Below are positions 56,658 to 64,000 of a DNA stretch of 64,000 nt, one piece after another; the first letter of the stretch is position 1; each line of letters starts with the position of its first letter. Source of the DNA: Hymenobacter sp. CRA2. Its GTDB lineage: Bacteria > Bacteroidota > Bacteroidia > Cytophagales > Hymenobacteraceae. The notes under the pieces were generated by a model that had not been told where the DNA came from, did no database searches, and saw only the letters and a program-made list of their open reading frames with translations. The position numbers and the translations under genes were made by a program. The DNA lies in the NCBI RefSeq assembly GCF_002007105.1, contig NZ_MVBC01000021.1, positions 20,318 to 84,317 on the forward strand. The letters run 5' to 3'.

Positions 56658-57440
56658 CTACTTGGTGATGCGCTCCACGGCCGCGCGCAGGCCCGACTTC
56701 AGGTTTTTCAGCACGCCGCCGGTTCCCTCCGTATTGACGTACACCGTGTTGTGTTCGGGCGCAATTTCGTGGGCCGGCCGCGTCTGGGTGTAGTAGTACA
56801 CTGCCAGCGACTTGCGCGTGAGTCCGGCCGGCGTGGCCAGCGGTTTGGGGTGCCCATGGTACGAGTGCTCGTTGGTTTCGAACATCACGCAGCGGTTAAA
56901 TGTTGGCGCGATGGACTCGAGCTGCCGCTTGGCCTTCATGTCCCAGAGCTCCAGGTAGCCATTGTACTCGGGCTGCCACGCGGGGTTCATGTACACGATG
57001 ACGTTGAGCCGGCGGTGGAGCTTGGTGGTGTGGTGGTAGTTAAAATCGACGTGCACGTCGAGGAAAGCCCCGGTAATAGATTGGTGCAGTCCGCCCCCGA
57101 ACAGCTGGTCGTCGGCCAGCAGCGCGTCGATGCCGGTTATCTGCTCGATAAGCTGCACAAAGCGGCGGCCGTTCAGCTCGTCAAAGGCCCGCTGCAGCAG
57201 CGGGTGCTCCTCGCCAAACTGCGTCAGGGCAAACTTGTTCTTCTGGTTGATGTACGTGGTGCCGTTCCACTCGCCCTGCGTCACCGGCGGGTAGGCGGCC
57301 AACAGGCTTTCCGCCGCCTGCGGCCGTAGCAGCCCGTCGTAGACGAGGTAGTGAAACGGCCGGCCGGGCGTTTGCCACTGCTGCTGCAAGGCGGGCAGCG
57401 CACGCTCCAGACTTCCAAAATCAATCAGTTCGTCCTGCAT
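56658..57440 (-). CDS. 2-oxoglutarate/Fe(II)-dependent oxygenase
   Basis: 260 residues. Double-stranded beta-helix with the iron facial triad: His130-x-Asp132 in LDVHVDFNYH and a distal His (195 in HSYHGHP), plus Arg209 in LTRKSLAVYYYT as the 2OG-binding residue. LHRRLNVIVYMNPAWQPEYN and GYLELWD are typical of prolyl 4-hydroxylase-like enzymes. It sits in the middle of the glycan cluster, so it may hydroxylate a sugar, lipid or protein tied to the glycan. No other oxygenase partner is needed by this family. Confidence 0.88.
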   Translation of the reverse strand: MQDELIDFGSLERALPALQQQWQTPGRPFHYLVYDGLLRPQAAESLLAAYPPVTQGEWNGTTYINQKNKFALTQFGEEHPLLQRAFDELNGRRFVQLIEQITGIDALLADDQLFGGGLHQSITGAFLDVHVDFNYHHTTKLHRRLNVIVYMNPAWQPEYNGYLELWDMKAKRQLESIAPTFNRCVMFETNEHSYHGHPKPLATPAGLTRKSLAVYYYTQTRPAHEIAPEHNTVYVNTEGTGGVLKNLKSGLRAAVERITK

Positions 57441-57527
57441 AGCGCGGCGGTCTTGACTTAGCGAACCGCAAGTTCCGTTCGCTTAGGGTAAGTTACAAGG
57501 TATTTAGCGGCTGGGCTCGGGCTTGGC

Positions 57528-58724
57528 TTAGCGCTCCGGGAAGAACGCGGCGTACGCCTGGCGGGCCCGGTCGAGGGAGCGGTGATGAGCGGCCAGCTGG
57601 CTGGTTTTCTGGCGGTAATCCGGCTCGTTCAGGATGGAAGCCACGCGCTGAATGGCGGCCGGAATACTGGCGGGCCGTTCCACGTTGAAAATCGCCCCGC
57701 CGCCCTCGGCTTTGATGATGTCGCTGTCGTCGCCCACGCCCTCGGTCAGCACCACGGGCAGCCCGCTGGCCCAGTACTCCCCTACCTTGATGGGCGAGCA
57801 GAACTGCCGGCAATCGGCGGGCTTGATGGGCGCAAAGGCAAAGTCGGCGGCCGACAAATAGCCCGGCACTTCGTGGTGCGGGGCCTTGGTCACGAAACTC
57901 ACTTCGGGGCCCAGCCCAACGGCGGCCAGGCGGGCGCGCACTTCATCCAGCGGGTTCGGCGTGAGCACAATGAGGCGGAACTGCGGGCCGAAATGCTCGG
58001 CAGCGGCCCGGAACAGCTCGTAGGCTTCCTGGTCGTAGTAGATGTCGCCGAACTTCCCCACGTAAATGCCCACGATGGCCTCGGCCGGGAAACCGAGTTG
58101 CGTGCGCACCTGCGCGCGGCGGGTAGCGTCGTAGCCGAAGGCCGCGAGGTTCACCGAGCAGGGCACCGTCACGATGCGCTCGGCCGGTACGCCCTCCTTC
58201 ATGAGCTGGCGGCGGTAGTTTTCGGCCACCGGCATCAGGCCCCGGGCCAGCTCCTTCTGCTTCCGCTCCCAGTGCCGCTGAAACAGGTAGCGCGGGTCGT
58301 AGCGTCGCCACACGCCCGATTCGAGCATGTAATCGGCGTGTGGCTCGAAGGATTCCACGTAGAACGGCAGCTTGTTCTGCTTCCACACGAGGTAAGCTAA
58401 GGCCCCGGCCGGCGCGCCGCGGGCCAGCAGGAAAGAGCTGCGGTGCTCGGCAGCCAGGCGCACCAGTTCCTTGGGAAAGCGCAGAAAGTCGTCGGTTTTG
58501 GTCAGCAGCACGTTGCGCCCCGGCTCCGAGACGAGCGGCGCGTACGTGATTTTATCGGCTGGGAAGGGCAACTCAAAAGCCGGCGCAGTGCCGTTGCGCT
58601 CAATGGTCACCAGCAGTACGCTTTCCACGTCGGCGCGCTGCTGGAGCAGTTGCAGGTGCGGAAACACGGTGGAAATAGTCAGCGGGTCGGTCAGGCCCCA
58701 GTAGCTCAGGAATAAGATGCGCAT
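57528..58724 (-). CDS. glycosyltransferase, GT4-like
   Basis: 398 residues from the ATG at 58724 (RILFLSYWGLTDPLTISTVF). GT-B fold: SSFLLARGAPAGALAYLVWK, PFYVESFEPHADYMLESGVW in the acceptor half, then VPCSVNLAAFGYD, AIVGIYVGKFGDIYYDQEAY and FAFAPIKPADCRQFCSPIKV, VGEYWASGLPVVLTEGVGD in the donor half. It is in the middle of the cluster, between a GT2 gene and the oxygenase gene. Donor and acceptor unknown. Confidence 0.85.
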   Translation of the reverse strand: MRILFLSYWGLTDPLTISTVFPHLQLLQQRADVESVLLVTIERNGTAPAFELPFPADKITYAPLVSEPGRNVLLTKTDDFLRFPKELVRLAAEHRSSFLLARGAPAGALAYLVWKQNKLPFYVESFEPHADYMLESGVWRRYDPRYLFQRHWERKQKELARGLMPVAENYRRQLMKEGVPAERIVTVPCSVNLAAFGYDATRRAQVRTQLGFPAEAIVGIYVGKFGDIYYDQEAYELFRAAAEHFGPQFRLIVLTPNPLDEVRARLAAVGLGPEVSFVTKAPHHEVPGYLSAADFAFAPIKPADCRQFCSPIKVGEYWASGLPVVLTEGVGDDSDIIKAEGGGAIFNVERPASIPAAIQRVASILNEPDYRQKTSQLAAHHRSLDRARQAYAAFFPER

Positions 58725-58762
58725 TGCGGCAACGAGAACAGGCAAGCGTACCAACCCGAAGG

Positions 58763-59662
58763 CTAGCCGCGAAGTTTTTTAACGAGCTCCACCACCGGCA
58801 GGCCCACCAGGCAGCGCACCAGCAGGATGGCCGCCTGGCTACCCGGCAGATGCGGGGCCGCCAGGCGCGCGAAGCGCAGCGACTCGGCGCGGTGCCCATC
58901 GGCGTAGGCGTGGATGGCACAAAGATAGTACACCCGCCCGGTCAGGATCTGGCGCTGGGCCGGCGTGAGCTGCACGCGCTCCAGCATCCACGTAAGGGCC
59001 AGCTGCAGCTTGCGCACCAGTGCTGAGTTGTCGGAGCGCATGGAGCGGGCGTCGTGGTCGTTCATGGTGATGGTCACCGTATCCACGATATACACGCGGT
59101 CCTGCTGGGTGTTTTCCAGCATGAACATCCAGTCCTCCACGGCCGCGTAGCGCCGGTCTTCCTCAAATTTGTGCAGGCTCGGGTTCTGGCGCCGCACGCA
59201 GATATTGCAGGCCAGCGCGTTGCCGCGCACGAAGGTATCCAGCCCGTACCAGCCCTCGGCCATGGTGGCCATGTCGCTGTCGGCAATGACGCCGTCGCGG
59301 TCGAAGTTGTACTTGGCCGCAATGAAGTTGGGCTGGTTCAGCTCCTGGATTTTGGCATAGAGCCCCGCCAAGTGTGCGGGATGAAACCGGTCGTCGGAAT
59401 CCAGAAACAGCACGTACTCGCCCTGCGCGCGGGCCAGGCCGTAGTTGCGCGCTGCACCCCGCTCACCGTTGGCTTTCGGCAGGTACTGGATGCGCGCATC
59501 AGGCACCGAGGCCACTACGTCGGCGGTGTTATCGGTGCTGCCGTCGTCCACCACCAGTACTTCCCAGTCGGCAAACTGCTGCTCCTGCACGGAGCGCAGC
59601 GTGGCCGCGATGAAACTTGCCCGGTTGTAGGTAGGAATTACGATGCTGAAAAAAGCAGCCAC
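58763..59662 (-). CDS. GT2 glycosyltransferase
   Basis: 299 residues from the GTG at 59662. GT-A fold with FFSIVIPTYNRASFIAATL, WEVLVVDDGSTDNT (nucleotide site), GAARNYGLARAQGEYVLFLD and SDDRFHPAHL (DxD equivalent). The C-terminal ~90 residues are helical, without a clear membrane segment. It adds one sugar to the growing glycan unit. Confidence 0.92.
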   Translation of the reverse strand: MAAFFSIVIPTYNRASFIAATLRSVQEQQFADWEVLVVDDGSTDNTADVVASVPDARIQYLPKANGERGAARNYGLARAQGEYVLFLDSDDRFHPAHLAGLYAKIQELNQPNFIAAKYNFDRDGVIADSDMATMAEGWYGLDTFVRGNALACNICVRRQNPSLHKFEEDRRYAAVEDWMFMLENTQQDRVYIVDTVTITMNDHDARSMRSDNSALVRKLQLALTWMLERVQLTPAQRQILTGRVYYLCAIHAYADGHRAESLRFARLAAPHLPGSQAAILLVRCLVGLPVVELVKKLRG

Positions 59663-59718
59663 GACAGCAAGGAGAAAAAGCAGGCTGCCGATTGATAGCG
59701 GCCCGCAGTGAAACTAGG

Positions 59719-60744
59719 TTAATCGACCACTACGCCCATGCTGGCATACAGCGCCTTGAAGCGCTTGATCCACTCCAGCCAGTTAGCGTAGGTGCAGCGC
59801 GGATCGGCAGCAGCTTCGAACACGGGCTTCAGGTAGGCGGGCGTGAAGTCGCGCGGGTAGTTCTGCATCACGTCGAAGTCACCACGCAGCCAGGCCTCGT
59901 TGAGCACGTGATTGGCCGCCACTACGTCGAAGTGCACGTCCTTGAAGGTGTTCGTAGCCGAGGAAATAAACGAGGTTTGTGTCAGCTCCTGCTGCGCCTT
60001 CGCAAAGCGCGAAGGGTGGCGCTTGGCCCAGTGCAGGGCCCGCGCGAGCTGGTGCACCTCATCGGCCAGCTGCTGACCGGCGTTCCACAGGTGCAGCCAG
60101 TAAGCCTTGTCGAAGATGGCCGAGGCCACCGAGTACAGCCCGTAGAAGGGCAGCTGGAAGTAGATGCCTTCCTTCACCAGCCCCAGCCGGTGCAGCACCG
60201 AGTGCGACTTGAAGGTGTTCAGCAGCAACATGCGCGTAAACCATTCCGGGCCCTTGGGCAGGGCCGGCACGTACTCCTGCACGCCGTGGCCTTCCGTCGA
60301 CATCTTGCCCTGGAAGCTGCTCAGGTCGCCACCCCAGTACATTTTGGTCAGCACAATCTGGCGCTGCTGCATGTAGGCCACCATGTCGCTGATGTCGAAC
60401 GGCACCGTTATCCAGATGTCGTCCTCCAGCATGCAGAAGGTATCCGAAGCCTGCTGCACACCCTCAATCCAGAGCCTGGTGGGAATCACGCGCAGGCTGA
60501 ATGGGGGGCCGCCGGCAGCGTGGGCCTCCAGCTGCGCCACCTTCGCGTCGTACAGCTCCGAGCGCTGAATCTGCACCTGCGGGTACTGCTGCTCAATCCG
60601 GGCCAGATACTGCGGCGGCGTCCCGTCGTCGAGCACGACTACCTGGTAGTGCCCGCTCACGTGCTCGTAGATGCTGCGCAGGCAACGGTCGAGGTAGTAC
60701 GGGCGGTTGAACGACTTAACGAGGATGGTAACGGCAGCTGACAT
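59719..60744 (-). CDS. glycosyltransferase, GT2-like
   Basis: 341 residues from the ATG at 60744. The opening VTILVKSFNRPYYLDRCLRS, VVVLDDGTPPQYLARI and FCMLEDDIWITVPFDI follow the GT-A pattern (donor Asp, then the EDD in place of DxD). The second half is helical and Trp/His-rich (HLWNAGQQLADEVHQLARAL) and not assigned. Its similarity to classical GT2 enzymes is weaker than that of its neighbours. Confidence 0.8.
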   Translation of the reverse strand: MSAAVTILVKSFNRPYYLDRCLRSIYEHVSGHYQVVVLDDGTPPQYLARIEQQYPQVQIQRSELYDAKVAQLEAHAAGGPPFSLRVIPTRLWIEGVQQASDTFCMLEDDIWITVPFDISDMVAYMQQRQIVLTKMYWGGDLSSFQGKMSTEGHGVQEYVPALPKGPEWFTRMLLLNTFKSHSVLHRLGLVKEGIYFQLPFYGLYSVASAIFDKAYWLHLWNAGQQLADEVHQLARALHWAKRHPSRFAKAQQELTQTSFISSATNTFKDVHFDVVAANHVLNEAWLRGDFDVMQNYPRDFTPAYLKPVFEAAADPRCTYANWLEWIKRFKALYASMGVVVD

Positions 60745-60810
60745 CGGAAAAGCCAAGGAATAAGGGCAACACGCGGCCGCAGAGGTGCTCCGGCCGCGTC
60801 AGGGAGGTGG

Positions 60811-62013
60811 TTAGCGCAGAACTTCTTCCATCAGGGCAGCCCAGCTGCGTGCGTAAGCGGCGCGGGTGTGGTGCTGGCGCCCAAATTCGTACACGGCCTG
60901 GCTGCGGGCGTGCAGCTCGGCCTCGGGCAGCGCGGCTACTTCGCGCGTAGCCTGCACCACCTGCCGCACAATTTCGAGGGGGTCCTGGCTGCGAATGACG
61001 GTGCCGCAGGCTTCCGCGGCGCGCACGGCCGTGCACTCCGCCGCAATGGGAATGAGCCCAAAGTGCGTGAGCTGGGCTACCGAGCCGGCCCCGCCTTCGG
61101 TGGAGCTGACGTATACCGTGCCGGCGCAGGTGTGCGCTAGTTCCGCAAATTTGGCGCTGCCCACGTCGGTCCAGCCCAGGTAATGGATATTCGGGTGCGT
61201 GTCGAGCACAGGCTTGAGCCAGCTCCAGAAATGCAGTTCCCGCTCCAGGTTGCCGCAGATGTAAAGGTGCAGCTCAGGCGTCTGCATGAAGGCTTCCACC
61301 GCCAGGTCCAAGCCTTTGAGCAAGGCGCCGTGGCTACCCAGCCAGATGAAGTTCTTGCGGGCCTGGTCGTAGTTCTTGCGGCGGTACTCGGGCTCATACA
61401 CCGCCGAAATGTTCAGCAGGTGCTTCTTAGGCCGCTCGTCGAAGTACTGAATCTGAAATGGGGCGCCGAAGTACGTGAGGTAATCAGCGTTCTGATCCGT
61501 GTACTGCGGTGGAATCTGCCGCTCGGGCTTCACGTAGATGTTGTGCCGCTCGTGAAACGCCCAGATCCGGTCTAGTTCGGCTTTGTTGTGGTACAGCCAG
61601 TGGTTGCCGGTGCAGTAGAAGATCTTGGTCATATCGGCCCGGCGCCGCTCCGGAATGGCACTCAGCCGGTCCTGCTCGTCGATGACCAAATCGTACTGGT
61701 CCCAGTCAATGGGCGAGTTGCTCCACGCGTCGTAGTAATCCACAATGTAGCCGGCTTCGTTGAGCTGGCGTACCATCTCCGCCGATTCCCAGTACATCGT
61801 GTGCTCGTTGATGCGCGGAAACTTGGTCACGTCGCCCGCCACGTGGTAGGGAATGGCCCGGATGGTGTAGATGATAACGGCGCGCTTGCCCTTGGGTCCG
61901 ATGCGCTCAGCCCCGATATTCAGGATTTCAGTGCCATCGGGCCGAAAAGTCAGATCTGCAGCGGCACGTAACGCTTGCGCAAGCCGGAATCTGGCTCCAC
62001 GAATGGTTGGCAT
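60811..62013 (-). CDS. glycosyltransferase, GT4-like
   Basis: 400 residues. The N-terminal half opens with AVIIYTIRAIPYHV and ESAEMVRQLNEAGYIVDYYD, typical of GT-B enzymes. The C-terminal half has FIWLGSHGALLKGLDLAVEA, LHLYICGNLERELHFW and VYVSSTEGGAGSVAQLTHFG (donor loop with SSTEGG). The 45-residue N-terminal extension before the first Rossmann strand is unusual for GT4. Second gene after the flippase in the transcript. Confidence 0.85.
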   Translation of the reverse strand: MPTIRGARFRLAQALRAAADLTFRPDGTEILNIGAERIGPKGKRAVIIYTIRAIPYHVAGDVTKFPRINEHTMYWESAEMVRQLNEAGYIVDYYDAWSNSPIDWDQYDLVIDEQDRLSAIPERRRADMTKIFYCTGNHWLYHNKAELDRIWAFHERHNIYVKPERQIPPQYTDQNADYLTYFGAPFQIQYFDERPKKHLLNISAVYEPEYRRKNYDQARKNFIWLGSHGALLKGLDLAVEAFMQTPELHLYICGNLERELHFWSWLKPVLDTHPNIHYLGWTDVGSAKFAELAHTCAGTVYVSSTEGGAGSVAQLTHFGLIPIAAECTAVRAAEACGTVIRSQDPLEIVRQVVQATREVAALPEAELHARSQAVYEFGRQHHTRAAYARSWAALMEEVLR

Positions 62014-62092
62014 GGGGGAGTTGAAAAGTTAGGGTTCAGGCTAGGCTAACGATACACCACGTTCCTAAACTAAACAGGCTGGGCAGACGCGG

Positions 62093-63517
62093 CTAGCGCA
62101 GGTGCAGATTCGGCGCCGGCCAGCCAAACATCGACTGCAGAGCCAGACGTAGCCCCACCAGTATCACGATGGTAATCAGGGTAACGATAATCGTGCGCAG
62201 CGCCACCTTGAAAACCGGCAGCTTGAGCAGGTAAAGAATGTGCAGGTCGGTCAGGAAGCTTACCAGCAGGCTGCCAATGCCAAAGAGCAGCAGAGCCAGA
62301 TTCAGGTCCTTGGCAAGCAGGCCGATACTCATGCCTACGGCGCGTACGGCCAGTAGTAGAATGCTCGAAAGCAGCAGGTAGCGCTGCCGCCCCAGGATGG
62401 CGTAAATGCCCCCGGTGGCGTGCGAGGTCAGCTTGAAAATGTAGTAGTACCCCAGAAAGGAGGTAAACAGACCCGCCATTTCCCAGCGCGCTCCAAACAC
62501 CAGCCGGAATATCCAGTCGCCGTACACGGTGATGATGCCGAAGGGAATCAGCCCGAGGTAGAAGAGCTTGTAGTACAGCTCCAGCGTGATGGTAGGCAGG
62601 CGCTCCGGCTGCTCATTGTGCGTTTCGGTGGCCTTTTGCAGAAACACCGGCGCAATGGCGTTGCCAATCAGGTTGACTGGCAACTCGAGCAGGCTTACCG
62701 AAAAGGAGTACAGACCCACGACCGTGGAGCCGAAGCCCGTGGTCAGCGCAAAGATGGGCAGCTGCACCGACAGCGCTCCGACGTAGTTAGCGGGCAGAAA
62801 ATACAGCGGGAAGTTGCTGTACTCTTTGGCGGCCGCCTTCATGTCGCTCCACGAGAAGTTGTGCCACAGCTCGCCCACGTTGCGCCAGATGCCGCCATAC
62901 AGCAGGGATACAAAGGCGGTAATTCGGTTGAAAAACTCGCCCAGCACCAAGCCCGTTACACTGCCGCTCGACCACAAGCCGTAGCCGATGGTGAAGCCGC
63001 GGCCCGCCAGCGTGGTTACTACGTCTACCCCGGCACGCTTGGAAAAGGATTTGTCACGCGTGTACCACGTGAACATCACCGCGTTCAGGTTGAAGAGCAA
63101 CAGCAGTAGGGGAATGGTGTATAACCATCCCCCTACGCCTTCGAGGTGCAGCAAACGTCGTAGTGGCTCGGCCGCAAACAGTAGCAGGCCTGTCAGCACC
63201 AACACCGCCGCCAAAGTCAACAGGATAATGAAGTTGACCAGCGCGAGAAACTCCTTGCGGTGCCGGGGCAGCAGCATGGCGCCGGGATAACCCAGCGTGG
63301 TCAGCAGGTTCAGGTTGCCAACCACCGAGTTGAACACGGCAAACTGCCCGTAGCTAGCCGGCGGGTAAATGCGCGACATGATGGGGGTCAGAATGAACCC
63401 AATCGCCGCAACCGCGGCGGCCCCGGAAAAGGTAACGGCCAAATTCTGGACAAACGAACCAGGTTGTCGCAGAGCCTGTACGTTGGTGAGCACCGAGTGC
63501 CGCAGACGCTTTACCAC
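62093..63517 (-). CDS. polysaccharide flippase (Wzx/MATE-like)
   Basis: 474 residues from the GTG at 63517, about 12 transmembrane helices. The opening SFVQNLAVTFSGAAAVAAIG and LTPIMSRIYPPASYGQFAVF are the usual polysaccharide-export (Polysacc_synt) start, in which a short N-terminal helix leads to the YG-F motif. It should flip the lipid-linked repeat unit to the periplasm. It directly follows gmd (37 bp), which places it near the promoter of the cluster. The polymerase may be the forward gene at 49993. Confidence 0.92.
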   Translation of the reverse strand: MVKRLRHSVLTNVQALRQPGSFVQNLAVTFSGAAAVAAIGFILTPIMSRIYPPASYGQFAVFNSVVGNLNLLTTLGYPGAMLLPRHRKEFLALVNFIILLTLAAVLVLTGLLLFAAEPLRRLLHLEGVGGWLYTIPLLLLLFNLNAVMFTWYTRDKSFSKRAGVDVVTTLAGRGFTIGYGLWSSGSVTGLVLGEFFNRITAFVSLLYGGIWRNVGELWHNFSWSDMKAAAKEYSNFPLYFLPANYVGALSVQLPIFALTTGFGSTVVGLYSFSVSLLELPVNLIGNAIAPVFLQKATETHNEQPERLPTITLELYYKLFYLGLIPFGIITVYGDWIFRLVFGARWEMAGLFTSFLGYYYIFKLTSHATGGIYAILGRQRYLLLSSILLLAVRAVGMSIGLLAKDLNLALLLFGIGSLLVSFLTDLHILYLLKLPVFKVALRTIIVTLITIVILVGLRLALQSMFGWPAPNLHLR

Positions 63518-63554
63518 GAACGAAACTATTGGTAAGAAAAAGCTGCCGAAGCGC

Positions 63555-64000
63555 TTATTCGTGGTAGTTGAAGACCTTGTGGCCGCCTTGTACCAGGTAA
63601 GCGTCGCGCTTGAACAGGTTCAAGTCGGCTTGCATCATGTCCTGCACCAGGGCCGGCAGGTCGTAGGTAGGCTTCCAGCCCAGTTTCTCCTGCGACTTGG
63701 TCGGGTCACCGATAAGCAATTCTACTTCCGTCGGGCGGAAGTATTTCTCGTCTACTTCTACCACGATGGAACCTTCCTCAACCTGGTACTCCGGGTTGGT
63801 GCAGCGCACCACGCGGGCTTTTTCGTTGGCGCCTTCGCCTTCGAATGCCAGTTCAATGCCCACTTCGTTGAAAGCCATCCTGACGAAGTCGCGCACGGTG
63901 GTGGTCACGCCGGTGGCGATGACGAAGTCCTCGGGCGTGTCCTGCTGCAGGATGCGCCACATGGCCTCCACGTAGTCCTTGGCGTGGCCCCAGTCGCGCT
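63555..64000 (-). CDS. gmd: GDP-mannose 4,6-dehydratase, C-terminal part
   Basis: The 5' end lies beyond the window; the frame is open to 63998 and begins with RDWGHAKDYVEAMWRIL, the GMD signature (SRDWGHAxDYVEAMW). The later FVIATGVTTTVRDFVRMAF, EKYFRPTEVELLIGDPTKS and KLGWKPTYDL are all GMD C-terminal motifs. About 147 of an expected ~370 residues are present. It converts GDP-mannose to GDP-4-keto-6-deoxymannose, the precursor of fucose, rhamnose and perosamine in the glycan. It heads the cluster seen here. Confidence 0.95.
   Translation of the reverse strand, partial: RDWGHAKDYVEAMWRILQQDTPEDFVIATGVTTTVRDFVRMAFNEVGIELAFEGEGANEKARVVRCTNPEYQVEEGSIVVEVDEKYFRPTEVELLIGDPTKSQEKLGWKPTYDLPALVQDMMQADLNLFKRDAYLVQGGHKVFNYHE

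Overview
The window is a stretch of a Bacteroidota chromosome, most likely Hymenobacter or a close relative in the Hymenobacteraceae/Cytophagales. The case rests on high GC, a SusC/SusD pair, the PorD-like and OstA-like proteins typical of the phylum, BshA, the Bacteroidota gene order bamD-rpoZ-coaC-coaB-porD-recN, promoter-like TAnnTTTG boxes, few Shine-Dalgarno sites, and dispersed GTCATnnnGAG-type intergenic inverted repeats. I see no tRNA, rRNA, CRISPR array, insertion sequence, phage or replication origin.

Layout. 1-11100: the end of a SusC-type receptor with its SusD lipoprotein, a small regulatory-domain surface protein, an FAD dehydrogenase, a DUF1304 membrane protein, a class 3 lipase, a TPR sensor kinase (reverse strand), a hydroxyacid dehydrogenase and a tiny Kazal-domain lipoprotein. 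11175-20690 (reverse strand): a housekeeping and envelope block with fabI, recN, a porD-like gene, coaB, coaC, rpoZ, bamD, an OstA/LptA-like gene and a phosphodiesterase lipoprotein. 21080-25000 (forward): tilS, mdh, a macro-domain gene and an AlkD-type glycosylase gene. 25050-29050 (reverse): two tandem rhomboids and mutL. 29471-33860 (forward): a GH3/beta-lactamase fusion and bshA. 34129-41000: a small membrane protein, an IscA-type protein, an unknown protein, a ChaN-like protein, an ABC exporter pair, and an ECF sigma factor followed by a membrane protein. 41522-49741 (reverse): dnaJ, grpE, obgE, adk, hpt, hppA and an M42 peptidase. 49993-64000: a polytopic polymerase-like protein facing a reverse-strand surface-glycan cluster (gmd, flippase, six glycosyltransferases, a 2OG-Fe(II) oxygenase, an RffA-type sugar aminotransferase, a polysaccharide deacetylase and a formyltransferase).

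How the genes work together. bamD, the OstA-like protein and the PorD-like protein all serve outer-membrane assembly or secretion. dnaJ and grpE are DnaK co-chaperones. In the glycan cluster, the aminotransferase and formyltransferase together suggest an N-formylated 4-amino-4,6-dideoxyhexose in the product.

The most unusual non-coding content is a set of intergenic inverted repeats. Two copies (15844-15952 and 20873-20982) are nearly identical across about 110 bp in opposite orientation, and one of them separates coaC from coaB, which are usually fused. A perfect 52-bp palindrome heads a 21-bp tandem array upstream of the sigma-factor gene.
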